Positions 16,207-25,087 of a stretch of 44,329 nucleotides of DNA are shown one piece after another (within the stretch, counting starts at the first letter, position 1; each line of letters starts with the position of its first letter). Position numbers and translations under genes: made by a program. Below the pieces are notes generated by a model that saw nothing but the letters and a program-made list of their open reading frames with translations, made no database searches and was not told the origin of the DNA. This stretch comes from Alphaproteobacteria bacterium RIFCSPHIGHO2_02_FULL_46_13 (GTDB lineage Bacteria; Pseudomonadota; Alphaproteobacteria; Micavibrionales; Micavibrionaceae): NCBI GenBank assembly GCA_001767915.1, contig MEMI01000052.1, positions 1 through 44,329 of the forward strand, written 5' to 3'.

Positions 16207-16485
16207 ATGGCTCGGAAGAGATTTACGACGGAGCAGATTATCGGGTATTTGCGTCAGGCTGAGGTAATGATTGGGCGTGGATGCACGATAGAAGAGATGT
16301 TGCGCGAGATTGATGTGACGGCGAACACGTATTATCGCTGGCGCAAGGAATATGGCGGGTTGGGAATGGATCAGGCCCGCCGCCTCAAGGAACTGGAAAG
16401 CGAGAATGCCCGTCTTAAACGGGCTGTGGCTGATCTGACACTTGATAATCTGATCTTGAAGGAAGTATCGACGGGAAAGTTCTGA
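16207..16485 (+). CDS. IS3-family transposase OrfA
   Basis: A 92-residue protein with the helix-turn-helix of IS3 OrfA ([32 protein letters not shown]), then a leucine-zipper-like tail ([20 protein letters not shown]) ending [13 protein letters not shown]. An AAGGAGG ribosome site precedes the ATG. Its last codons contain a slippery heptamer (16473-16479) that can shift ribosomes into the orfB frame. Confidence 0.88.
   Translation: MARKRFTTEQIIGYLRQAEVMIGRGCTIEEMLREIDVTANTYYRWRKEYGGLGMDQARRLKELESENARLKRAVADLTLDNLILKEVSTGKF
16473..16479 (+). promoter_or_regulatory. Slippery heptamer for programmed -1 frameshift (IS copy 1)
   Basis: GGGAAAG in the X XXY YYZ phase of orfA, two codons before the orfA stop. 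A -1 slip continues as [13 protein letters not shown] into orfB, giving the OrfAB transposase typical of IS3 elements. The same heptamer occurs in copy 2 (38453-38459). Confidence 0.6.
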
Positions 16486-16511
16486 CCAGTCCGGAGCGGC
16501 GACGGGAGGCT

Positions 16512-17405
16512 GTGATATATGCACAGCAGAAACTGGGAGTGACAGAGCGGCGTGCATGCGCCGCTCTTGGTCAAAGCCGAGGATTACAAAGGCGCAAGAA
16601 GGTCAAACCTGATGATGAAGCGGGTTTAACGGCAGATATTATCCGACTTGCCAGCCAGTATGGGCGATATGGCTACAAACGGATTACAGCGCTACTCCGT
16701 GTGGAGGGTTGGCAGGTTAACCACAAACGGGTTGAGCGCATCTGGCGGCAGGAAGGTCTCAAGGTTCCAGCAAAACACAAGAAGAAAAGCCGATTGTATT
16801 TGAATGACGGATCCTGTATCCGTCTGCGGCCATGCTGGCCGAACCATGTCTGGGCATATGACTTTGTGGCAGATCAGCTTAAGGATGGAACAAAAATCAG
16901 AACGCTTACAGTGATTGATGAATATACACGGGAGTGCCTTTCCCTGCGTACGGGCTACAGCCTTAAGGCCGATGATGTAATGGATGTTCTGACTGATTTG
17001 TTTATCACACGCGGGATCCCGGATCATATCAGGTCGGACAACGGATCGGAATTTACAGCGAAATCAATCAAGGCGTGGTTACCGAAGCTGGGCGTCGAAA
17101 CACTCTACATAGAACCAGGCAGCCCATGGGAGAACGGCTATAACGAGAGCTTCAATGGGCGCCTCAGAGATGAATGCCTGAATGGGGAGACATTCTATAC
17201 CCTCAAAGAAGCACAGGTCATTCTGGAACAATGGCGGCATCATTACAATCATATAAGGCCGCATACCAGCCTCGGGTATAAGCCTCCGGCACCGCTCGCC
17301 AAAACAAACGTCCCCATGAAGGAAGGGGCCTTCGCTTACGCTCCAGCCCCTTCCTTCATGCTCCCATCAGGGCATAAAGATTCACTTAAACCCTGGACTC
17401 AATAA
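16512..17405 (+). CDS. IS3-family transposase OrfB (DDE integrase)
   Basis: A 297-residue catalytic half beginning with a GTG codon, or made as an OrfAB fusion by frameshift. The N-terminal HTH_21-type region ([20 protein letters not shown]) precedes the rve integrase core. The DDE triad is visible as Asp in [10 protein letters not shown], Asp in IRSDNGSEF and Glu in [16 protein letters not shown]. It appears intact. Confidence 0.9.
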   Translation: MIYAQQKLGVTERRACAALGQSRGLQRRKKVKPDDEAGLTADIIRLASQYGRYGYKRITALLRVEGWQVNHKRVERIWRQEGLKVPAKHKKKSRLYLNDGSCIRLRPCWPNHVWAYDFVADQLKDGTKIRTLTVIDEYTRECLSLRTGYSLKADDVMDVLTDLFITRGIPDHIRSDNGSEFTAKSIKAWLPKLGVETLYIEPGSPWENGYNESFNGRLRDECLNGETFYTLKEAQVILEQWRHHYNHIRPHTSLGYKPPAPLAKTNVPMKEGAFAYAPAPSFMLPSGHKDSLKPWTQ

Positions 17406-17418
17406 TGGGGGTTGACCA

Positions 17419-17639
17419 CTCTAATAAAAAGAATTTATTATAAAGTTTCTAGAAATTATAAAAAATTCTGTAGCTATTCCTGAATAATGATATTGAAATA
17501 TTATTAGCTAATTAGTGACTTATCAACGCAGATTTAAAGAAAACGCTAAGAGAGTTACTAGACTTAAATTAATAACCCATATTAGAATATTATTCCTTAA
17601 TCTATATTATCGTTTTTGTTTCATGTAGCCGCAAAGCTA
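17419..17639. other. AT-rich intergenic stretch between two IS elements
   Basis: About 220 bp with no ORF of note, between the right end of the IS3-type element and the left end of the ISNCY-like element. I see no conserved signal in it. Confidence 0.4.
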
Positions 17640-17710
17640 AAATGTCACCTATTAGCAAAGTAGAAATGTCACTCTTGTATCCATAAGAATAGATCAAGGG
17701 GGCCTACAAA

Positions 17711-19069
17711 ATGGGATGGATAATGATGAGTGAGCGAGAATTAAACCGGATTGAAGTTTTATCACAGGTAAATGACGGTCGTTTAAGTGTTATGGATGGA
17801 TCCCTTTTGCTGGGGCTATCGACGCGCCAAACTTTTCGTTTGTTGGTGCGTTTTCGGGATGATGGACCATCAGCTCTACGGCACAAAGCTCGTGGCAATG
17901 CTCCGAACAACACCATTCATGCAGCCAAGCGAAGTTATGCACTGGATCTCGTCCGCGAGAACTATGCAGATTTTGGCCCTACACTGGCCAGCGAGATGCT
18001 ATTGGAACATCACGGGGTGAAAGTTTCGCGCGAGACGTTGCGCAAGTGGATGCAAGAAGACGGCTTGTGGCTATCACGTAAGCAGCGCCGTGTGTTTCAT
18101 CAACCCCGCCTACGGCGCGAATACTATGGCGAATTAATACAGATAGATGGGTCTGATCACCGGTGGTTTGAGGATCGGGCTCCCGCATGCACCCTTCTCG
18201 TATTTGTAGATGATGCAAGCAGTACGCTGATGCATCTCCAGTTTGTCAGGTCAGAGAGCACATTCAGTTATTTCGAAGCTGTGGAAGGTTATCTGAAGAA
18301 ACATGGGCGCCCTGTGGCGTTTTACAGTGATAAGCATACTGTTTTCAGAGCGGCTATGCAGGAGGCCAAAACTGGCCATGGTGTGACCCAGTTCGGACGG
18401 GCAATGAATGAGCTGAACATCGAGATTCTATGCGCGAACAGCTCTCAGGCTAAGGGGCGCGTTGAACGTGCAAACAGGACATTACAAGATCGGTTGGTGA
18501 AGGAGCTGCGTCTTGCCGGGATTTCCAACATGGATGATGGCAACAGGTTTTTACAGGACTTTATGGAGCGATATAATGATAAATTTGCGAAAGTTCCACG
18601 TCGCCCAGACAATTTACACCGGGCGTTGAATGTTGAGCCTGATCGTTTGCGTGACATTTTGTGTCTGCGCGATGAACGCTATGTCGGAAAGCAGTTGGTG
18701 TTTTCCTACGAACGTAAGCGTATTGTTCTCGAAGAGAATGAAGTTAGTCGTAATCTGCCTGGACAATATGTAGACAGTTACGAGTTTGCGGATGGCCGTT
18801 TGGATTTTCGCTGGAAAGGCATTAAACTCCCCTACACCGTTTTTGACAGGGATCAGCAACGGGTTACACAGGCCGCGATTGTTGAAAATAAGCGCCTTGG
18901 GGCCGTTCTGGAACAAATCAGGCAAGAACAGGAAAAATCCCTTCCACCCGCGCATCGCGTGGGCAGGCAGCGCACAAAATATACACCAACTGGCCGCAAA
19001 TCTCCGGGGCGCGCGCCCATAGGACCCAATGGCACCCCCTTGACTTTACAGCAGGAAATTACGTTATGA
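17711..19069 (+). CDS. ISNCY-family-like transposase (integrase-core)
   Basis: A 452-residue transposase; starts at 17711 or at the ATGATGAG at 17726 are both possible. The N-terminus has an HTH (VMDGSLLLGLSTRQTFRLL), then a second DNA-binding part (SRETLRKWMQEDGLWL). The rve catalytic core shows Asp in IQIDGSDHRWF, Asp in FYSDKHTVF and Glu in KGRVERANRTLQDRL. The C-terminus has a basic tail (RVGRQRTKYTPTGRKSPGRA). This matches the ISNCY-type transposases often annotated in proteobacteria. It looks intact. Confidence 0.82.
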   Translation: MGWIMMSERELNRIEVLSQVNDGRLSVMDGSLLLGLSTRQTFRLLVRFRDDGPSALRHKARGNAPNNTIHAAKRSYALDLVRENYADFGPTLASEMLLEHHGVKVSRETLRKWMQEDGLWLSRKQRRVFHQPRLRREYYGELIQIDGSDHRWFEDRAPACTLLVFVDDASSTLMHLQFVRSESTFSYFEAVEGYLKKHGRPVAFYSDKHTVFRAAMQEAKTGHGVTQFGRAMNELNIEILCANSSQAKGRVERANRTLQDRLVKELRLAGISNMDDGNRFLQDFMERYNDKFAKVPRRPDNLHRALNVEPDRLRDILCLRDERYVGKQLVFSYERKRIVLEENEVSRNLPGQYVDSYEFADGRLDFRWKGIKLPYTVFDRDQQRVTQAAIVENKRLGAVLEQIRQEQEKSLPPAHRVGRQRTKYTPTGRKSPGRAPIGPNGTPLTLQQEITL

Positions 19070-19079
19070 TCTGTGCAAG

Positions 19080-19133
19080 GTAAGGCTTTCCATCCCTGCG
19101 ATACTTGGGGGTCTCCGGGCTGGAAAGCCTTAC
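19080..19133. repeat. 13-bp inverted repeat downstream of the ISNCY-like transposase
   Basis: Bases 19080-19092 and 19121-19133 are perfect inverse complements with a 28-base spacer, just after the transposase stop and inside the element. It could fold as a hairpin terminating transcription or shielding the element; no T-run follows. Confidence 0.45.
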
Positions 19134-19286
19134 TCCCGTCACCACCTCAGATGACATTTCTGCTTTGCTCAATCTGTGACATTTCTATTTTGTTGCAACA
19201 AAACTTTCAAAAAGCACTCTTTTAATTTTATTTAATATAACACACTGTTATTAAATAATTTATCTAAACTTTTACTATATTTGACT

Positions 19287-19314
19287 GTCAGAAATATATA
19301 TGTTATTATCTGAC
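19287..19314 (+). promoter_or_regulatory. Possible AbiEi operator
   Basis: GTCAGA (19287-19292) and TCTGAC (19309-19314) form a spaced inverted repeat just before the antitoxin start. AbiEi-type antitoxins autoregulate by binding inverted repeats at their own promoter, so this is the expected place. The repeat is short and the call tentative. Confidence 0.35.
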
Positions 19315-19329
19315 TATAAAGGTATAAAA

Positions 19330-19956
19330 ATGACGACTATTTCAGACACCATTTTGAGGAGAATTCGCGCCAAACAGCGCGGCTGGGTATTTACACCCAA
19401 AGATTTCTTCGATGTTGGTTCACGCGCGGCCGTCGATCAAACTCTATCGCGCTTAGTAAAGTCTGGCGTTATTCGTCGGCTGGATCGTGGTTTATTTGAT
19501 TACCCTAAGAAGCATCCTGTTCTGGGCACACTTTCACCCGCTGCTGATAAGGTCGCTCAGGCGATAAGCTCTAAAACTGGCGATAAGGCTCTACCCTCCG
19601 GGGCAACGGCCGCTAATATGTTGGGCTTAACTACACAAGTTTCTGCAAAACCCGTCTTTGTGACTAATGGTAAATCAAGAAAAAAGTCCCTAGCAGGCCG
19701 TATAATCACCGTGAAACACGCGAGAGTCCCAATCATAGACAATATTCCGGATACAGTTAATCTGGCACTTCAGGCTCTCTCCTATCTCGGTAAGGATGGA
19801 GTTGATCAACAGACCATTGTACAATGTGCGAGTCGTTTAGCAGATGCAGACGTAAAACATCTTACAAAGGCCTCTCATCAGGTCCCTGGGTGGATAGCTG
19901 ATATTATTTTACAAATAAAGATGGCCAAATATGGACAAATTCGCGCAGCTACCTAA
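19330..19956 (+). CDS. AbiEi-type (type IV) antitoxin, DUF6088-like
   Basis: About 208 residues from the ATG at 19330 (MTTISDTILRRI), preferred to the upstream ATG at 19300. The N-terminal winged helix is typical of AbiEi (FTPKDFFDVGSRAAVDQTL, SRLVKSGVIRRLDRGLFDYP), followed by the C-terminal antitoxin domain (LGTLSPAADKVAQAI, GATAANMLGL). The family represses its own operon and counters the AbiEii nucleotidyltransferase toxin. Its 3' end overlaps the toxin start (19931) by 26 bases, the usual coupled layout. The antitoxin appears intact although its toxin is broken. Confidence 0.8.
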   Translation: MTTISDTILRRIRAKQRGWVFTPKDFFDVGSRAAVDQTLSRLVKSGVIRRLDRGLFDYPKKHPVLGTLSPAADKVAQAISSKTGDKALPSGATAANMLGLTTQVSAKPVFVTNGKSRKKSLAGRIITVKHARVPIIDNIPDTVNLALQALSYLGKDGVDQQTIVQCASRLADADVKHLTKASHQVPGWIADIILQIKMAKYGQIRAAT

Positions 19957-20425
19957 TCAGGAACGTCACGACATCCTGCAAGAAGCCGCTTCCCAGAGAG
20001 GCTTAACTGATATTATTCTTGAAAAGGATTTTTAGGTCCGCTGGACACTAAAGCAACTTTTCCTATCACCAACTTTATCTCCCTATCTGACATTTAAAGG
20101 CGGAACATCTCTCTCTAAAGCATATGGCCTTATTGAGCGATTTTCCGAAGACATTGATCTAACCATATCTCGTGATGCACCGTTTCTCAAAGAGGGACTA
20201 AGCCCTATGGAGGTTGAAATATCAGGCAAAGAGAGAAAACGACGTATTGAAACTCTAAGCACGAACGCCAAGGCTTTTGTGAGTGAAGTTGCACTCAAAG
20301 ACATAAGTTCACTAATAGCAGACCACCTCACCTCAGTCCTAGGACACAGGACAATCGATATGTTTATTAAAATTAAAAACTGGGGCGGTAATCACCTATA
20401 TTTTCAAAAACGGCAATATCTCTAA
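19931..20425 (+). pseudogene. AbiEii-type nucleotidyltransferase toxin, nonsense-mutated and truncated
   Basis: The frame from the ATG at 19931 reads MDKFAQLPNQERHDILQEAA and reaches a TAG at 20033-20035 at the position where AbiEii proteins usually have Trp (EKDF-stop-VRWTLKQLF), so a TGG-to-TAG change is likely. The same frame then continues through the nucleotidyltransferase core TFKGGTSLSKAYGLI and FSEDIDLTISRD (GGTS and DxD motifs) and stops at 20425, about half the family length, with the C-terminal part lost or scrambled. The toxin is very probably inactive unless the stop is suppressed. Confidence 0.75.
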
Positions 20426-20695
20426 GCTTAACTGCTCCAGTCAGAGAAATTTAGAAGCATAACGGGTATTGACACCCTCTTTATTTTGAGTTACTTTGTT
20501 AATACAAAAACACAGCGATTAAGAAATAAATGCGAAAAAGTTTGGAAAAAAACACTTCATTTTTTAGAGGAAATTTTTCTTCCAAATTATTTTAATGTGT
20601 GTTGTATTATTAGAAATAATCGAATGCCCATTAAGAACCCGCCTAGGATACGGCAACGCAGTTCGAAGCGCTAACATCTGAGATACAATGAGTTT
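20426..20695. other. Junction between broken toxin and biosynthetic cluster
   Basis: About 270 bp holding decayed 3' toxin sequence and the leader of the next operon. A TTGACA at 20469-20474 with a weak TACTTT 17 bp on could be a promoter for the cluster, 200 bp ahead of its first gene. A 62-codon open frame here (20486-20674) shows no features I trust. Confidence 0.3.
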
Positions 20696-22162
20696 ATGAG
20701 CATGAATAAAGAGCTACAGCCTTCAGTGGAAGTTCGCAGAATTGAAACTAGTGCCGAATTAAAAAATGTTCTAGAGTCTGGGTTGAATGATTTATATCAA
20801 AGAGTATTTGCAGCCCCACCTTATAATGAAAAATTTACTACTGACGAAGTTATAGATATATTTTTATCCTATTTTGAAAGTGGCGGAATAATATTTGTTG
20901 CTAAGGATGATACAGATAAGCCAGTGGCATTTGTAACCGCAGTTCCTCTTAAATCGGAATTTAACGTGGCAGCCCTTGTGAGTAAAAATGTTGATATAAA
21001 TTGTTCATCATACTTTGCCGAAGATGGTGTTGCTGAAAATCTTCGTAAAAATGGGATCTCGGCGAGAATGAAAGCGATTTTACTTTCAGCTTGTCAACAA
21101 GAGGGATATGAGTCTCTTATTCTAAGGACAAGTGTCTACAACTATAAACAAATTAGCGCTGTAAATAAGGCTGGCGGCGTTGTTATTGCTGGTTTATTCC
21201 AGAATGTTAGCAGCCCAAGAGCGGATGGAACTATGACCCAAGATACACGATCATTTTATAAGTTTGACCTAGATGCAAACACAGCTTCGAATAAGACTGT
21301 ACTGGAGAGAGTAACTATAGTACGCCCAGGTGGAAACGATACTGCTATCGTATGGGATGACATCCCGCGCGAAGAACAAGGCACTTTATCTAAAAGAATT
21401 CAAAGTACTTATCCTGGAATTGAACAAGTCATGTTTGTTGAACGTGGCCAAAATGGTCTTGTTCGTGGTCAAATGGCCGGAGGTGAGTTCTGCGGAAACG
21501 CAACAAGATCATTAGGATATCTTGTCAGAGAAGGACGAGATGGCCAAGCCTTTTTGGAAATTTCTGGCGCATCACAACCTATGTCCGTCGTTGTTGAAAG
21601 TGGAATGGCCCAAACCTCTTTGCCCGTGAAAGAGGATTTAAATTCTGCACAGCCTTCAGGAGATGACTACATTGTTCATCTTGATGGTATATCTTTCATT
21701 ATAACTGCCAAAGATAGTGTACTAGGCGCAACAATCTTGTCTCAACAAGATACTGAACAGCAAAAAGCAATGGCTTTGAATGCTCTTCGGGAAAAAGGCC
21801 TATCTGATAGATATCCAGCATCCGGAGTGATGATCATCGATAGACAATCGGAAAATTCATTTAAAGTTGAGCCATTTGTATATGTAAGAGATACAGGGAC
21901 TCTTTATTATGAAACTGGTTGCGGTAGCGGATCAACTTCTATTGGTATAATGGTTGCAAAAGAATCTGGTTCATCTGTTAAGAACCTTAAAATCACTCAA
22001 CCTAGCGGAATGGATCTATTGGTTTCGATTAATCGTGATGAAGAGAAATTTGAGAGCGCCACAGTGAACGGGCCTATCGAAATATTATTTGATGGCCGTA
22101 TGCATATAGCCTCGCCTGAGGTCGCTCTAACAACTGCAGCTCCACAAGCAGCAATCGCTTAA
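20696..22162 (+). CDS. Fusion of GNAT acetyltransferase domain with DAP-epimerase-fold (histidine-racemase-like) domain
   Basis: A 488-residue two-domain protein. Residues about 10-190 look like a GNAT domain (LYQRVFAAPPYNEKFTTDEV, GGIIFVAKDDTDKPVAFVTA, then a helix and TSVYNYKQISAVNKAGG). Residues about 200-470 have the diaminopimelate-epimerase fold with its two catalytic Cys motifs, GGEFCGNATRSLGYLV and YETGCGSGSTSIGIMV. From memory these are much closer to CntK, the histidine racemase of staphylopine synthesis (motifs FCGNAT and CGSGTASIG), than to DapF. So the C-terminal half probably racemises an amino acid without PLP, perhaps L-His to D-His; the N-terminal half may acylate it. Start: ATG 20696 or 20702. 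First gene of the cluster, 27 bases before the VanX-like gene. Confidence 0.7.
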   Translation: MSMNKELQPSVEVRRIETSAELKNVLESGLNDLYQRVFAAPPYNEKFTTDEVIDIFLSYFESGGIIFVAKDDTDKPVAFVTAVPLKSEFNVAALVSKNVDINCSSYFAEDGVAENLRKNGISARMKAILLSACQQEGYESLILRTSVYNYKQISAVNKAGGVVIAGLFQNVSSPRADGTMTQDTRSFYKFDLDANTASNKTVLERVTIVRPGGNDTAIVWDDIPREEQGTLSKRIQSTYPGIEQVMFVERGQNGLVRGQMAGGEFCGNATRSLGYLVREGRDGQAFLEISGASQPMSVVVESGMAQTSLPVKEDLNSAQPSGDDYIVHLDGISFIITAKDSVLGATILSQQDTEQQKAMALNALREKGLSDRYPASGVMIIDRQSENSFKVEPFVYVRDTGTLYYETGCGSGSTSIGIMVAKESGSSVKNLKITQPSGMDLLVSINRDEEKFESATVNGPIEILFDGRMHIASPEVALTTAAPQAAIA

Positions 22163-22189
22163 GCTCATTTTTGAAAGTATCGTAATATA

Positions 22190-22888
22190 ATGACCAAAGA
22201 TGAACTCTTCGTTCTTTTAGAAGAAAAATTTTTAACATACAAAGACCTCAAATCTACTCCCGTTGCAGAAAATCATGAGCCTATGGTTTCACTTAAAAAG
22301 AGTGGGGTGAAATTTACCCTACTCGATGGACTTATCCCTCCTTCAACGGGCGATGATATCTTTGTGCGGGCTGGTGTCTCCGAAAAATTAAAAAAAGCTC
22401 AGTTAATGATTGCGGACCTAATAGATGGTTGTGTTTTAGATATCGTATACGGATACAGATCACTCGCTGTCCAAAAAAATAGCTACGAAGAATTTAGACA
22501 TATTATTAGTAACCAACCTAATCCTCCGACCTCTGAAGATGAATTGAACGAGGCCATTCACCGTTTGGTTGCTGTTCCTGAAGTAGCTGGGCATCCTACC
22601 GGAGGCGCCGTTGATGTGAGAATTATCGACAAAGATGGTAAAGAATTAGATATGGGTACCCCAGCACATAATTTCGAGAAAGAAAGCTATACTTTTAATC
22701 CTTTCCTTTCAAAGCAAGTTTGGGATAATAGACAAAAGCTAAGACAAACCATGCTTGGATTGGGCTTTGCTCCATTTGACGGAGAGTGGTGGCACTTTTC
22801 TTATGGTGATAGAGAATGGGCTACTTACTATAAAAAACCACACGCAATATATGACCAAATTGATTTGGACAGTGTGCTAAAATCATAA
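22190..22888 (+). CDS. VanX-like D,D-dipeptidase (M15D family)
   Basis: A 232-residue zinc peptidase. The VanX active-site set is complete: Arg90 (YGYRSLAV), zinc ligands His135 and Asp142 (AGHPTGGAVDVRI), catalytic Glu199 and zinc ligand His202 (GEWWHFSYGDREWA). VanX proteins cleave D-Ala-D-Ala and similar dipeptides in the cytoplasm. Placed right after a racemase-like gene, the enzyme more likely trims or destroys a D-amino-acid-containing dipeptide made by this cluster (maturation or self-protection) than confers vancomycin resistance, as no VanH or VanA partners are present. It has no signal peptide. Confidence 0.82.
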   Translation: MTKDELFVLLEEKFLTYKDLKSTPVAENHEPMVSLKKSGVKFTLLDGLIPPSTGDDIFVRAGVSEKLKKAQLMIADLIDGCVLDIVYGYRSLAVQKNSYEEFRHIISNQPNPPTSEDELNEAIHRLVAVPEVAGHPTGGAVDVRIIDKDGKELDMGTPAHNFEKESYTFNPFLSKQVWDNRQKLRQTMLGLGFAPFDGEWWHFSYGDREWATYYKKPHAIYDQIDLDSVLKS

Positions 22889-22897
22889 AATAGCCAT

Positions 22898-25054
22898 TTA
22901 TTTTGGAACCCAATCATTTGATAGGACTAATCTTCTAGCCATGTCAGCCATATTAATAACTTCGAGTTGCCCAACATCAGTAATAATAGCAACATTCGGA
23001 ATATTCTTGGCTCTTGCATAATGCAGTTTATCTTCTAATGATCCCGCACCATAGGCTATTTCAATAGAACTTCCTGTAGCTCTTAAGTTATGAGCAATCA
23101 TTTCAGCGTGCATAGCATATGCATTACTATTGTAAACAATAAGTGCCTTTGTCCGTGTGCCAGACATTAATGGTAATCTTTTGGAGTCACGCATCAAATC
23201 AATAGCACGGGTTACCTCAAATGAGGCACCCACTCCTGGGCGACTTTCTTTCATAAAATGCCCGACTAGATTATCGTATCGGCCGCCAACAATAATAGGA
23301 GGATAAGTTGGGCTATCTTTACAACGTCCTTCATAAACAGTTCCGGTATAATAATTCATATCGCGTACAACTGACATATCTGCCTGAACCGTACCTGTTT
23401 GAATGTCTTGTAGCCTATCCATTACCAACATCAATTCTTCGATTCCATCCTCAAGCAGTTTGTTTGGCTTAGCCAGACGCAATACTTCGTCAGCAAATGA
23501 GGAGGTTGAGGATTTAATCATGGCAAAATCTAAACAGCGAGTTGCCAAAACCTTATCAGTCTTAAACAAGCTATATAATTGCGCTTGGATTCCTTGCCAT
23601 CCCAGAATGTCCCTTTTTTCAATGACTCTTATGATTTTTTCAGTTAATTCATCATCGAACCCAAGAGAAGAAAAGAAACCTTTCGTAATTTTACGATTGC
23701 TAATTCCTAATTCAATTGAACCAATACCCAGTTCATTAGCCACATCACACATAATACGCGGGAATTCTGCATCATATTCTATTGGAACATAACCATCACC
23801 AACAACATCGATATCGGCTTGAATAAATTCTCTATATTGCCCACGTGTTATTTCTTGGTTTCTCCATACCGGCCCTATTCTTGCGGTTTTAAAAGGAAGA
23901 ATAATCGCAGGGCTGCCAGAGTTTTCCGCCATATATCTTGCGAGAGGAACAGTATGATCATACCTTAAACCATATAATTCTTCTTTTGTACCATTTCCTG
24001 ATGCTGCACCTGAGAAAGATTTTTGGATTGCGAATATCTGGCTAGGTTTCCTATCACCTTCTTCTAATCTTAAAACATGCAACTCCTCTACTGCCTTTGT
24101 TTTAATACGAGGATAACCATATAATTCAAAGACACCCTGTATTTTTGCAATCCATTGTCTTTCTACTGCTTCTATTTCAGGAGAATAATCGGAAAATCCA
24201 GCGCTCGCTGTAGGTTTATAATATCTGCGATTTGGTTCATCTTGTCTTTTAAGCAGACCAGGGACAATCGGGGTTCCATCTGGTAAGCGACGTGTTGTTA
24301 AGAATACATCATAAGCGACATGTTTTGCACCGCCTGATGTTTCCTTTTTTCTTTCAGGAACATATTTGGCAATAATATTCCGAGTATCTTCGATAGTTTT
24401 CCCAGGGAAGATAATAAATGTCCCGCCATGAAAAAGTTGATCACTCTCAGCAGGGCCATCAAAAAGCCCTTCTCCTCCTAAATATACAGCTGAAGATATT
24501 TCATCTTTATAGAGAAATCTTCCAAAATATTGATCCTCTACATCCTCAAAAGCATCATATTTTGCCCCGAGTGTCTTTTTCGTTTCATTCCAACGATCCC
24601 CTATACCCGTAGCTAAATATATCTGCTCTAAAGCATCTTCAATCGATTGTGGGGAGCAGCCTTCTATATTGGCGCCTAAGGATCTAATGATTTCTTTTAT
24701 TTTTTTAGATTTTGATTCACTTGGAGACATAAACAAAATACAGCCGGTGCCGTCAATCTTAACACCCTGTGCTGTATTATCCTTATGGTTTTTGAAATAA
24801 AAACGATAGTCCTTACGCCCTGTACTTGGGTCAATAAATATACTTCCATCCTTTTCAGTTTTGGGGGCTATACAAGGATGAAGAACCAAGGGTTCTCCAT
24901 CAGCATTCAACATGTTAGGAATAGGCCATGAAAATCGTGCTGATGTTTCAATGTCTCTATTATAAGTTACTTCAAATAAAAAATCAGGATTTAAATCCTC
25001 AACCGTCCAACGCTGAACCACTTCGCAGCTTCCCCCCAAGCTTTTATTACTCAA
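22898..25054 (-). CDS. HisRS paralog with about 290-residue N-terminal extension
   Basis: A 718-residue protein. Residues about 300-620 are a class II histidyl-tRNA-synthetase core: motif 2 region ARIGPVWRNQEITRGQYREF with IQADIDVVG, and the HisA-type motif RDMNYYTGTVYEG (canonical RGLDYY) with the motif 3 region GGRYDNLVG. A C-terminal HisRS-like domain follows (TKALIVYNSN to NMADMARRL). The first 290 residues (including FHGGTFIIFPGKTIEDTRNI and AYDVFLTTRRLPDGTPIVPG) match no domain I recognise. The motif 2 change from ERPQ-type to QEIT and the HisA change suggest it is not a normal tRNA synthetase but an amino-acid adenylating or ligating enzyme. It follows the cupin gene by 33 bases. Confidence 0.75.
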   Translation of the reverse strand: MSNKSLGGSCEVVQRWTVEDLNPDFLFEVTYNRDIETSARFSWPIPNMLNADGEPLVLHPCIAPKTEKDGSIFIDPSTGRKDYRFYFKNHKDNTAQGVKIDGTGCILFMSPSESKSKKIKEIIRSLGANIEGCSPQSIEDALEQIYLATGIGDRWNETKKTLGAKYDAFEDVEDQYFGRFLYKDEISSAVYLGGEGLFDGPAESDQLFHGGTFIIFPGKTIEDTRNIIAKYVPERKKETSGGAKHVAYDVFLTTRRLPDGTPIVPGLLKRQDEPNRRYYKPTASAGFSDYSPEIEAVERQWIAKIQGVFELYGYPRIKTKAVEELHVLRLEEGDRKPSQIFAIQKSFSGAASGNGTKEELYGLRYDHTVPLARYMAENSGSPAIILPFKTARIGPVWRNQEITRGQYREFIQADIDVVGDGYVPIEYDAEFPRIMCDVANELGIGSIELGISNRKITKGFFSSLGFDDELTEKIIRVIEKRDILGWQGIQAQLYSLFKTDKVLATRCLDFAMIKSSTSSFADEVLRLAKPNKLLEDGIEELMLVMDRLQDIQTGTVQADMSVVRDMNYYTGTVYEGRCKDSPTYPPIIVGGRYDNLVGHFMKESRPGVGASFEVTRAIDLMRDSKRLPLMSGTRTKALIVYNSNAYAMHAEMIAHNLRATGSSIEIAYGAGSLEDKLHYARAKNIPNVAIITDVGQLEVINMADMARRLVLSNDWVPK

Positions 25055-25087
25055 ATAGAATTACATCCCCTACAAAACGTATGTAAA

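Larger units (their letters stand above)
16130..17418 (+). mobile_element. IS3-family insertion sequence, copy 1
   Basis: About 1289 bp with imperfect terminal inverted repeats of roughly 40 bp: the left end starts TGATCCACCCCC and the inverse of the right end reads TGGTCAACCCCC, with shared AGTCC and AGTGAATC blocks further in. It carries orfA and orfB of the IS3 (IS407-like) type. I see no matching 3-4 bp direct repeats at its borders (CCAT on the left, CTCT on the right), so it may have moved or recombined since insertion. A related but not identical copy lies inverted at 37508-38802. Confidence 0.85.
17640..19184 (+). mobile_element. ISNCY-like insertion sequence with doubled end motifs
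   Basis: About 1545 bp. Each end carries two copies of AAATGTCA: left at 17640-17647 and 17664-17671, right (inverted) at 19152-19159 and 19177-19184. Around them the ends match as inverted repeats, including GCAAAG and AGAAATGTCA. One transposase gene fills the element. The exact outermost base is uncertain by a few bases, and I could not identify a target duplication. Confidence 0.75.

Noticed and set aside
20486-20674. 62-codon open frame ahead of the cluster as a RiPP precursor
   Set aside because: It has no leader-core pattern, no matching modification enzymes and no clear ribosome site; its basic composition suggests chance or a transposase scrap.
22190-22888. Vancomycin-resistance vanX
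   Set aside because: No VanH, VanA or regulator genes are present and the host looks Gram-negative; the D,D-dipeptidase is better explained by the racemase-containing cluster.
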